This document shows, in pieces, positions 25,825 to 32,683 of a stretch of DNA of 64,000 bases; positions within the stretch are counted from its first letter, which is position 1; each line of letters begins with the position of its first letter. Source of the DNA: Moorella sp. E308F (GTDB taxonomy: Bacteria; Bacillota; DSM-521; Neomoorellales; Neomoorellaceae). The position numbers and the translations under genes are program-made. The DNA is taken from assembly GCF_006538365.1 (NCBI RefSeq), contig NZ_BJKN01000001.1, positions 1 to 64,000 on the forward strand. Direction: 5' to 3'. The notes beneath the pieces are model-generated. The model did no database searches. It worked only from the letters and a program-made list of their open reading frames with translations, and had not been told where the DNA came from.

Positions 25825-25938
25825 CCCCCTCCTTTTCAATACCTGGAAGGCATACCCGTTTCCCGGTACACCCCGTGGACCAGCGGTCCAGGCCAACCTG
25901 CCATGGGTTATTCCTTTAGGCAGGATGGCTCGGAGGAT
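25825..25938 (-). promoter_or_regulatory. Molybdenum/tungsten cofactor (Moco/Tuco-type) riboswitch
   Basis: On the minus strand: a closing helix CCTCC/GGAGG, the segment GAGCCATCCTGCCTAAAGGA, then CCATGGCAGGTTGGCC pairing back to it, a further arm (GGACCGCTGGTCC), then CCGGGAAACGGG and TGCCTTCCAGGT, and AAAAGGAGG. This order and these conserved strings agree with the Moco RNA motif as I remember it. Position and gene context (DUF364-modABC, terminator just downstream) fit control by Moco or tungsten cofactor. Promoter boxes further upstream are weak. Whether the aptamer prefers Moco or Tuco cannot be seen. Confidence 0.75.
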
Positions 25939-26067
25939 GTAAATATTTAAGCATATGTTCTTTATATTATTCGCTGTAAGATAGCAAATTCCTGCCGGTA
26001 GTTCTAATTTTATAATACCGCCTAAAACAGATTCCCTGGTGCTGCTGTGGGAGGTGGCAAACAGAGT

Positions 26068-26103
26068 AAAAAATAACCCCTGGCATCTATTCTATACCAG
26101 GGA
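26068..26103 (-). terminator. Intrinsic terminator after tusA
   Basis: CCCTGG pairs with CCAGGG around a 13-base loop, followed by GTTATTTTTTAC on the minus strand, ~25 bases past the tusA stop. Confidence 0.75.
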
Positions 26104-26125
26104 TTTCATATTGAAGGAAGCCAAT

Positions 26126-26344
26126 TTAGCTTTTATTGGGGGTCAACAATAGCCGGTAGCCACCGGCCATCTTTTCCACCTGAACCTGATAACCCCGGTT
26201 TTCTGCCAGGCGGGATACGTTTTCTTTGGTGGTCTCGTTATCGGTCAATACTGCCAGGGTTTGGCCCGGGTTTTGTTCCATGGCCTTTTTCGTCTTTACT
26301 ACAGGTATGGGACAGGAAAGCCCGCGCACATCAACTTCCACCAT
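26126..26344 (-). CDS. TusA/SirA-family sulfur (selenium) carrier
   Basis: A 72-residue TusA-type protein from ATG 26344 (MVEVDVRGLSCPIPVVKTK) with an AAAAGGAGGAG site; the longer frame upstream is not conserved. The active Cys is in CPIP. Such proteins carry persulfide; in clusters with YedE and DUF3343, a selenium role has been proposed from comparative genomics. Here it ends the yedE-DUF3343-kinase-tusA operon, so selenium or sulfur trafficking is the best reading. Confidence 0.85.
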   Translation of the reverse strand: MVEVDVRGLSCPIPVVKTKKAMEQNPGQTLAVLTDNETTKENVSRLAENRGYQVQVEKMAGGYRLLLTPNKS

Positions 26345-26372
26345 AAAAACATCTCCTCCTTTTATTCTGAAG

Positions 26373-27251
26373 TTACCTCGTGCAAATACCGCTCCAGCTG
26401 CAGAGATTTTCCCTGAAAACGACTGGCAACTGGTCGATGATTTCAGCAACACTGGTGGCAGGCGTCGGGTTTGCCCTCTGGCCTGCTACCCGGTTGGCTT
26501 TTGCGCTGATGCTGGCCGCCTGGTCCGGATCCAGTTCAGCATAAGCAAAAGCAGTGACCATACCGGTGATGGTATCGCCCGTGCCGCCTATGCACTCCAT
26601 TTGGGGGATATCCGGCTCTTTAATCTCATCAACGATAACCCCATCTTTTACTATATAATCGACAGCTCCTTTAACCAGGAGGCATTTGGCCGCACCCCCG
26701 TTAGCATAAGCGTGTTTAATTAGTTCTGGTACGCGGGCGAAGGCATCCTCGAACAGATGGCGGCTGATATAAGCCGGGTGAACGGCTTCCGGGTCGGCCA
26801 GGAAAGCAATTTCACTGGGGTCCGGGGTGAAAATATCAAAGTGGGGCGCTACACCTGCCGCCTTTGCCGCATACATGGAGCCGGCATCGGCAATTAGCAC
26901 CGGCCGGGGGCGGCATTTTTCTACTGCGGTATAGAGCTTTTGCATTAACGTAACGATGGGTAGACAATAATGGAGAGCTAAAACCCTGGGCGCCAGCTCC
27001 TCTATATGTTCTATTAGATACTGATAAATCAACCTGCTTCCTTTTCCTGTGCCAATATCGCCTGCCAGCAATACCCGGGGCGGTTCCAGCCCGAGGTGAC
27101 AGGTAGTGGCCAGAGCCGCACTTACCATGGCCATTGTCCCCTGGGTACAGGGCAAATAATGGCCGTCGACCCGAAGTTTTTCTCCTTCCTTTTCCACCCG
27201 GCCAAGGATCAGGGGCATGTCTGTTACTGGGACGGTCCCGGCAATAAGCAT
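26373..27251 (-). CDS. Carbohydrate-kinase-like protein (selenium cluster)
   Basis: A 292-residue protein from ATG 27251 (MLIAGTVPVTDMPLILGRV) behind AAAGGGG, of the carbohydrate kinase / NAD(P)H-hydrate dehydratase-like fold: GDIGTGKGSRLIYQY, IADAGSMYAAKAAG, TPDPSEIAFLAD and the catalytic GGTGDTITGM. The upstream frame to 27407 is not conserved and overlaps DUF3343. Kinases of this type lie in the selenium-trafficking cluster with yedE and DUF3343 in several anaerobes; the substrate is unknown. Confidence 0.8.
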   Translation of the reverse strand: MLIAGTVPVTDMPLILGRVEKEGEKLRVDGHYLPCTQGTMAMVSAALATTCHLGLEPPRVLLAGDIGTGKGSRLIYQYLIEHIEELAPRVLALHYCLPIVTLMQKLYTAVEKCRPRPVLIADAGSMYAAKAAGVAPHFDIFTPDPSEIAFLADPEAVHPAYISRHLFEDAFARVPELIKHAYANGGAAKCLLVKGAVDYIVKDGVIVDEIKEPDIPQMECIGGTGDTITGMVTAFAYAELDPDQAASISAKANRVAGQRANPTPATSVAEIIDQLPVVFRENLCSWSGICTR

Positions 27252-27802
27252 CAATTGAGCGCTACCCCTTTCCAAATTTCTAAAGCCTTTTCCAGGGCGC
27301 GGTCGAGCATCAGGGCGCACAGGGTACGGCCTTCGTCCTTGGGCCGGGGGGCTGCAGCCAGGTGGGTGCCCACCAGCCTGGTATAAAGATAGGGGATATC
27401 GGGACACCCTCCACCGGAAATATTAACTATCACACCTGTCTTTATATCAAAAACAAGTTTCATATTACCTAACTTTATCATAATGTGCTCGGCAAACCGG
27501 GTTACTTTTTCTACCTGTAGGGGTTCCATCTCGCCCTTGAAGGGATAAATACCCATGAAGGACACCCTGCCGGTAAGGGTCCTGGCTACTGCCGTTTGCT
27601 CGACCAGGTCGATTTCCAGGGCCAGGTCGCAGCCTTTGCGCATATCGGGCGGGGGCGCTACCAGTTTGCAGTCGAAGCCGGCTTTTTTCAACACCTTTTC
27701 GGCTTTCATAGCTTCCTCCACCGTAGTGAAAATCACCAAACCCCTGGCGTCAGCAGTTCCGGCCCGGGCCTCTAAGCTTTTTTTCAGCCAGCTTAAAACC
27801 AT
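27251..27802 (-). CDS. DUF3343 protein with C-terminal extension (selenium/sulfur carrier-like)
   Basis: A 183-residue protein. Residues ~20-75 are DUF3343 (LVIFTTVEEAMKAEKVLKKA then APPPDMRKGCDLALEI), with a Cys in RKGCDLAL as in the family's proposed Se/S carrier site. Residues ~95-180 form a second domain with ISGGGCPDIPYLYTRLVG and EGRTLCALMLDRALE. Lies between yedE and the kinase; its stop overlaps the kinase start by one base. Confidence 0.78.
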   Translation of the reverse strand: MVLSWLKKSLEARAGTADARGLVIFTTVEEAMKAEKVLKKAGFDCKLVAPPPDMRKGCDLALEIDLVEQTAVARTLTGRVSFMGIYPFKGEMEPLQVEKVTRFAEHIMIKLGNMKLVFDIKTGVIVNISGGGCPDIPYLYTRLVGTHLAAAPRPKDEGRTLCALMLDRALEKALEIWKGVALN

Positions 27803-27825
27803 TTGGCATTCCCCCGCTTATTACG

Positions 27826-28887
27826 TTAATCTAGACTCTCCCGCATAAAGAACCCGACGCCGGCGGCGAAAACCAGACCTATTATTACAGCTGTGGGCCC
27901 GAAGGGGCCGGGGCCCTGGGGGCTAGAGGCAATTTGGAAATTGTGGGCAAAGGCAGCCCCTGCCAGCATGCCCATTATAACCACTCCCGCGTCGGTGTCA
28001 CCTTCACCGGCGAGAACTGTTTGCCGTAATGGACAGCCGCCCAGCAAGGTAGCGGTAAGTCCGGCCAGGGCCATTCCTAAAAAATTCCATAATTGATTTG
28101 TATGGGCCACGGGCTGGCCCGCAAAACCTATGTTAATTTTACCAAGGATGGCGTTAACTACAAGAGCCCCCGCAAAAAAGGCCGCGATGCCACTGAAGAG
28201 GTAGGTATCCTTTACCAGGAAAAGATCGCGCCAGCCGCCGACAAAACACATCCTGGTTCTCTGGGCTAAAAAACCGATAATTAAACCTGCCGCCAGGGAT
28301 ACTCCCAACAGGGCATGGGCAGCGCCGGGGCCTTCCTTGCTGAAGAAAATAAATGAGGGTTTGGCAATAGCAAGAAGGAGCAACCCCAGCATAAAGAGCG
28401 GCATCAACCAGCCGGCCGCTGTATAGGTAGATTGCCAGCGGCCCAAGTTGAAACCTTTCTTAAGAAAATAAATGCCCACCAGGGCGCCTGCCACTACCCC
28501 CGCCAAGCCGGCGACAGCGTTCAAGTCACCGCCGGCAAGGCGCAATACAGCCCTTACCGGGCATCCTAAAAACACCAGGGCACCTATCATGAAAAAGGCG
28601 CCCAAAAAGAACCGCACCAGGGGTGCTGAGCCACCGCGGGCCCGGAATTCACCGAAAACAATGGCGGACAGGAAGGCCCCTAAAGCGATCCCCATAATTT
28701 CCGGCCGCAAATACTGGACTATCGCTGCCCGGTGCAGACCCAGGGCGCCGGCAATGTCCCGGTAGAAACAGGCGATACAAATGCCCATATTGGCGGGATT
28801 GCCAAGGTAGCTCATAAAGGCTGCCAGGGCACCGCCAACAAACCCTGCCATAATCATGAAGTTTTTTGGTGAAAAAACCCTATTCAT
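27826..28887 (-). CDS. yedE: YeeE/YedE family selenium or thiosulfate transporter
   Basis: A 353-residue membrane protein with about ten helices arranged as two repeats, each with the family Cys site: LGCPVRAVLRLAGGDLNA and LGGCPLRQTVLAGEGDTDA. Related proteins take up thiosulfate; the YedE subgroup is linked to selenium by gene neighbourhood. Start ATG 28887 with GGAGGTG. First gene of the operon; a TAGACA-N17-TCGAAT promoter may lie ~100 bases upstream. Confidence 0.87.
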   Translation of the reverse strand: MNRVFSPKNFMIMAGFVGGALAAFMSYLGNPANMGICIACFYRDIAGALGLHRAAIVQYLRPEIMGIALGAFLSAIVFGEFRARGGSAPLVRFFLGAFFMIGALVFLGCPVRAVLRLAGGDLNAVAGLAGVVAGALVGIYFLKKGFNLGRWQSTYTAAGWLMPLFMLGLLLLAIAKPSFIFFSKEGPGAAHALLGVSLAAGLIIGFLAQRTRMCFVGGWRDLFLVKDTYLFSGIAAFFAGALVVNAILGKINIGFAGQPVAHTNQLWNFLGMALAGLTATLLGGCPLRQTVLAGEGDTDAGVVIMGMLAGAAFAHNFQIASSPQGPGPFGPTAVIIGLVFAAGVGFFMRESLD

Positions 28888-29093
28888 TTATTTAAAACAC
28901 CTCCGGTTATAAAATTAATAGGGATAAATATAAAATGATTAAAGGATTTGCCACCCCCCCTTGCCTCCTTTTATTCGATCGGTATATTGGTCACTTGTCT
29001 ATAACCATTTCTATCCGCCGGAAGGATATTCCTTCATATTTTATATGACTTTTTGTTATACCTATGAAACAAAACAGAGCTCTAAAAATAAAA

Positions 29094-29144
29094 AATGGTT
29101 CAGAGACCTTTTAAACAAACTCTAAAAGGGTCTCTGAACCGTAC
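29094..29144 (-). terminator. Intrinsic terminator after the methyltransferase gene
   Basis: GGTTCAGAGACC(C)TTTTAGA pairs with the complementary TCTAAAAGG(G)TCTCTGAACC around a short loop, followed by ATTTTTTATTTTT on the minus strand. Confidence 0.8.
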
Positions 29145-29170
29145 AAAAAATCCTGCTGGTAGTTTAGCGA

Positions 29171-29776
29171 TTACTCATACCTCGCCTTGAACCCAGATGC
29201 CAGGTAATAATCAAGACCCTCGTCAATCTCTATTTCCGTTAACCCGGCAGCTACCAGCATACCCATCATTTCGTTGCCCGGCGGGATCTGGTCCCCGGCT
29301 ATAACGCCCCCCAGGGATCTATGCAAATTATTTATGGTTTCCCTTGCTTTCGTATGGCAGATAACCACCCGCCCGCCTGGTTTCAACACCCGGGCCATCT
29401 CTTTTAAGGCCTTAAGTTTATGGGGAAAATGGGGGAAAGCCGAGTTGCAGATAACCTCGTCGAAAGTAGCATCCGGATAGGGTATGGAAACAACGTCGGC
29501 GCAAATGAACTCCACATTAGCGGGGAACCCTTTACTTTGCGCCCGTTCCAGCATGGCCTCGGCTATATCCAGGGCCACTATCCGGCCAGCAGGGCCTACG
29601 GCAGCCAGTAAATAGGGAATTAATATCCCTGTGCCGCAACCCACATCTAACACCGTGCTGCCGGGAGCAATGTTCAATCCTTTAATAATTGTTTCCAGCT
29701 TGGCTTTTTCTTCCGGCGCACACAGGCTGTCCCAAATATCAGCCTTGCTGTTAAAATACTCGCGGTGGGTAAGCAT
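29171..29776 (-). CDS. Class I SAM-dependent methyltransferase
   Basis: A 201-residue methyltransferase from ATG 29776 (MLTHREYFNSKADIWDSL), GGAGGGA five bases upstream. Motif I VLDVGCGTGILIPYL, acidic motif II ALDIAEAM, motif post-II CADVVSIPYPDATFD and motif III LKPGGRVVICHTKAR. It lies last in the operon of a zinc/manganese-type ABC transporter, its start within 41 bases of the permease stop. Substrate unknown; co-occurrence with a metal importer suggests a metal-ligand or cofactor pathway (inference). Confidence 0.85.
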   Translation of the reverse strand: MLTHREYFNSKADIWDSLCAPEEKAKLETIIKGLNIAPGSTVLDVGCGTGILIPYLLAAVGPAGRIVALDIAEAMLERAQSKGFPANVEFICADVVSIPYPDATFDEVICNSAFPHFPHKLKALKEMARVLKPGGRVVICHTKARETINNLHRSLGGVIAGDQIPPGNEMMGMLVAAGLTEIEIDEGLDYYLASGFKARYE

Positions 29777-29816
29777 ATAACTCCCTCCTGCGCTCGCATA
29801 TTGTTTTAACCCGCAA

Positions 29817-30641
29817 TCACTCATTTTCTTGCCACTGTTTTACCTTGCGTTTCGGGGAGAAAATTGTTGCCAGGACAAAAATAACCGCCGAAGTAAGGAC
29901 TATCGCCGCCCCGCTGGGAACATCCAGGATATATGAAACACCAAGCCCGGCCCAGCAGGAAAGGACACCAAAAAGCGCCGCCAGGAAGAACATGCGTTTC
30001 AAGCTATAGGTGAGTTGGTAAGCAGCGGCTGCCGGATTTAAAATCAGATTAAAAATTAACAGCCCGCCAATGCTGCGCAGGGAAGCGGTTACCGTTGCTC
30101 CGGTAAGAAAAAGGATACTGTAAAAGATGGCGTCGGCAGGTATGCCTACCGCCCGGGCCATTTCCCGGTGAAAGATAACCGCCTGGATCTCTTTAAAAAA
30201 CATGACAACCAGCCCGGTAACTATGATCGTCACCACGGCCAGTAGCCAGAGATCCGCTGTCGTGACCGTCAGGATACTGCCCCATAGGAGTTCTAAGGCC
30301 TGGGTTTTGGGACCGGGCAATAGGCCCATAAAAAGGAAAGCCAGACCCATAGTTATGGAAAATATGATGCCGATGGGCGTATCGAGGTTAAATTCGCCCC
30401 GGTCGGCCAGGGGCCCGATGACAGCCGCCCCTATCAGGCTGAAGAGTATGGCTCCCAGCAATGGTTCAAAGCCCAGCCAGGTAGCAAAGAGGGCCCCGGC
30501 AAAGGCGGCATGGGAAAGGGAAACCCCAATAAAAGAAAGGTGCATAGTAACGACAAAAACGCCGATTAAGGAGCAGGCTACGCCGGCCAGCAGGCCGGCC
30601 AGCAAGGCCTCCTGCATAAACTTGTAGCTTAAAATACACAT
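29817..30641 (-). CDS. Metal ABC transporter permease (ZnuB type), second system
   Basis: A ~274-residue ABC-3 permease from ATG 30641 (MCILSYKFMQEALLAGLLAG) behind AGGAAG. Phrases typical of zinc/manganese permeases are MHLSFIGVSLSHAAFAGALFA and GGLLIFNLILNPAAAA. Eight or nine helices. Paralogue of the permease at 5636. Operon order: binding protein, ATPase, permease, methyltransferase. Confidence 0.87.
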   Translation of the reverse strand: MCILSYKFMQEALLAGLLAGVACSLIGVFVVTMHLSFIGVSLSHAAFAGALFATWLGFEPLLGAILFSLIGAAVIGPLADRGEFNLDTPIGIIFSITMGLAFLFMGLLPGPKTQALELLWGSILTVTTADLWLLAVVTIIVTGLVVMFFKEIQAVIFHREMARAVGIPADAIFYSILFLTGATVTASLRSIGGLLIFNLILNPAAAAYQLTYSLKRMFFLAALFGVLSCWAGLGVSYILDVPSGAAIVLTSAVIFVLATIFSPKRKVKQWQENE

Positions 30642-30733
30642 TTCCTGCTTCTTCCTAAAATTAATTTGAAACACCCAGGCCGGCAGGCGGCACTACGAGA
30701 GGATGAAAATGGCAGTTGCTATTTTCAAGCAAG

Positions 30734-31459
30734 TTAAAATAGCTGCTCCAGCACCCTGTCCTGGAGAAGCTCTTCCGGGTTTCCTGTTTTCCAAATACGC
30801 CCTTTTTTCATGAGCACCAGGCGGTCGCACAATTCAGTCAACCCTGTCAGGGAATGGGTAACCATTAAAGTAGTTAAGTTGCGTTCCTTATGAATACGTT
30901 GTACCAGCTGTAATATCTGCTGCTGCGCCCGCCGGTCCAGGGAAGCGGTGGGTTCATCCAGCAGGAGAATTGACGGTTCCTGGGCCAGGGCGCGGGCGAT
31001 GGCTACCCGCTGTTGTTCGCCGCCGGAAAGATGGCCGATGGGACGCCCGGCCAAAGCCGTCATACCTACCAGCTCCAGCATGCGGTCTACTACCTGCCAA
31101 TCGCCGGGTCCCGGCCGGCGGAAAAAGCCCAGCCGTCCGTAACGCCCCATCATGACTACTTCCCTGGCCGTTACCGGCATCCGGGGATCGATGGCCGGCA
31201 ACTGGGGGACGTAGCCGATTTTACTGCGCAGGGCCGCCGGGCAGCCACGAGCCAGGTTATGGCCCAGCACCCACACTTCTCCCTGGAGCAAATGTCCCAG
31301 GCCATTGACCAGAGTTAGCAGTGTCGTTTTCCCGGCCCCATTGGGACCAATGATCCCTATTAGTTCCCCTGCTTTAACTTCTAGCGACACGCCACGCAGC
31401 GCTACATCTTCACGATAGGACACCACGGCATTTTTAATTTTAATAACTACTGGTACCAT
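30734..31459 (-). CDS. Metal ABC transporter ATP-binding protein, second system
   Basis: A 241-residue ATPase: Walker A GPNGAGKTT, Q-loop GYVPQLP, signature LSGGEQQRVAIARAL, Walker B ILLLDEPTASLD and switch His in MVTHS. Ends 92 bases before the permease start. Belongs to the zinc/manganese importer family. Confidence 0.88.
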   Translation of the reverse strand: MVPVVIKIKNAVVSYREDVALRGVSLEVKAGELIGIIGPNGAGKTTLLTLVNGLGHLLQGEVWVLGHNLARGCPAALRSKIGYVPQLPAIDPRMPVTAREVVMMGRYGRLGFFRRPGPGDWQVVDRMLELVGMTALAGRPIGHLSGGEQQRVAIARALAQEPSILLLDEPTASLDRRAQQQILQLVQRIHKERNLTTLMVTHSLTGLTELCDRLVLMKKGRIWKTGNPEELLQDRVLEQLF

Positions 31460-31471
31460 TGCTTTTCTTCC

Positions 31472-32326
31472 CTATTTGGGGAGGGCCGCCAGCAGCAATT
31501 CGACGTTTTTTTGTAAAGCCTGGTCCCATTTATCTGTTCCAGGGAGGCCGCCGGGAAAGTTGGAAATAGTAACCCTGGGTATTCCCAGTTCCTTAGCAAT
31601 ACCGGCGCCGGCATCCGGCCCGCTCTGGAGATTATCAATTATTAATTGCACACCTGCCTGCCGGCCCTTATCTACCAGTTCCTTTACCCGCTGCGGTGTA
31701 AGTTCTTCCGGACGGCCATAAGTACCTATAACCTGGAAACCGGCCCAGCGAACAAAGTCCTCTTGCTGGTCGGAGCAAAGAACTTTCAAGTTCCCCGCGC
31801 CCGCTGCCTGCAGGCGGGCCTGCGTTTCTTGTCCCACCCTGGCTGCCTGGTCAACAGCTTCCTGGGCCTTAGCCTTATAGTAATCTTTATTAGCCGGGTC
31901 TTTCTCTGCGAGTATACTGGCTACTGCCTGTAACGCCTGCTGCCATACCGGTGGTGCCATCCAGTTACCCTTTACTGCCACCGGAACTACTTCTAACTGG
32001 GGATTATTGGCGGAAGCCACCAATTCTTTGGTAAAAAGTTTACCCTGCCAGTCATGCATCAGGAAAACCCGGGCCTGGCTAAGTACGGCTACATCGGAAG
32101 GCTTGATGTCGAAGTGTCCGGGGCAGGAAGCCGGCGGGATAATATTCTTTACTTCCACCTTGTCCTTACCTACTTCCTGCACAGCAGTCATCAAAAGAGA
32201 GGTGCCGGTTACTACCTTAAGCTTATTACTCGTCTGCCGGGAATTACAACCAGTAACAACAAATAGCAAAAGGAACAGTAAAACGATATTGGCCATGAAA
32301 CGAGCCATATTTCTTGAGGAAAACAT
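31472..32326 (-). CDS. Metal ABC transporter substrate-binding lipoprotein, second system
   Basis: A 284-residue TroA/ZnuA-like protein with a lipoprotein signal (LLFLLLFVVTGC). Metal-site candidates are the His in SCPGHFDIKPSD, the His in FLMHDWQGK and carboxylates near IIDNLQSGPDAGA. The Cys in ASCPGH is unlike the usual zinc proteins (normally PHxYEP) and could be a ligand, so the metal may differ from that of the first system. Behind an unusual 5' leader with a terminator. Confidence 0.82.
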   Translation of the reverse strand: MFSSRNMARFMANIVLLFLLLFVVTGCNSRQTSNKLKVVTGTSLLMTAVQEVGKDKVEVKNIIPPASCPGHFDIKPSDVAVLSQARVFLMHDWQGKLFTKELVASANNPQLEVVPVAVKGNWMAPPVWQQALQAVASILAEKDPANKDYYKAKAQEAVDQAARVGQETQARLQAAGAGNLKVLCSDQQEDFVRWAGFQVIGTYGRPEELTPQRVKELVDKGRQAGVQLIIDNLQSGPDAGAGIAKELGIPRVTISNFPGGLPGTDKWDQALQKNVELLLAALPK

Positions 32327-32383
32327 AATATCGACCTCCCAAAACTTTGGAATGCAGTTCTGGCCCGGAGCCTATTCCTGGCA

Positions 32384-32432
32384 AACAAAAAACCATGGAA
32401 GCAGCTCCGCGCCGGCGAAGAACCTCCATGGT
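32384..32432 (-). terminator. Leader terminator upstream of the metal-binding protein gene
   Basis: ACCATGGAGG pairs with CTTCCATGGT around a G/C-rich loop that itself can pair, followed by TTTTTTG on the minus strand. It sits ~60 bases before the start codon, inside the 5' leader, indicating transcription attenuation. Confidence 0.65.
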
Positions 32433-32600
32433 TCTCTTTTTACCCTGGCTACCTGCCAGGTAATTTACCCGTTAGTTATATTCGTCACTGGTTTAAAAAT
32501 TCCTCCTTTGGAGGCTTCTGAACAGCAAAAAACGGCCCTTTCCCTCATTTGTGCTGATGCCCCCGCCGTCACGGCACCGCCGGTGAAAAACGTTTAATGC
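32418..32600 (-). promoter_or_regulatory. Uncharacterised 5' leader of the second metal transporter operon
   Basis: From roughly 32600 to 32432 the leader contains stems GCCGTGACGGC, CCTCC-AAA-GGAGG and CCTGGCAGGTAGCCAGG, and the hairpin AGAACC-ATGGA-GGTTCT (32418-32434), which is mutually exclusive with the terminator at 32384-32432. A seven-codon ORF (GTGACGAATATAACTAAC...) lies behind GGAGGA. It does not match a riboswitch class that I recognise. A weak TTGATT-N17-TTAAAC promoter could start the transcript. Confidence 0.45.
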
Positions 32601-32616
32601 CCCAGTACCGGGTGAA

Positions 32617-32664
32617 TCAAAAAATGCCTCGCATAAGAGGTTTTATCTCTCTATGCGAGGCTTT
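32617..32664 (-). terminator. Intrinsic terminator after the FadH-like gene
   Basis: GCCTCGCATA pairs with TATGCGAGGC around a 16-base loop that forms a further stem, followed on the minus strand by ATTTTTTGATT. Confidence 0.85.
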
Positions 32665-32683
32665 AACTATACGTGAATAAAGA

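Noticed and set aside
32400-32600. Cobalamin, c-di-GMP or Moco riboswitch in the leader of the second metal transporter
   Set aside because: Conserved strings of these classes (B12 box, GCAAAGCC, GAGCC...GGCAGG order) are not found in the right order, so I left it unassigned.
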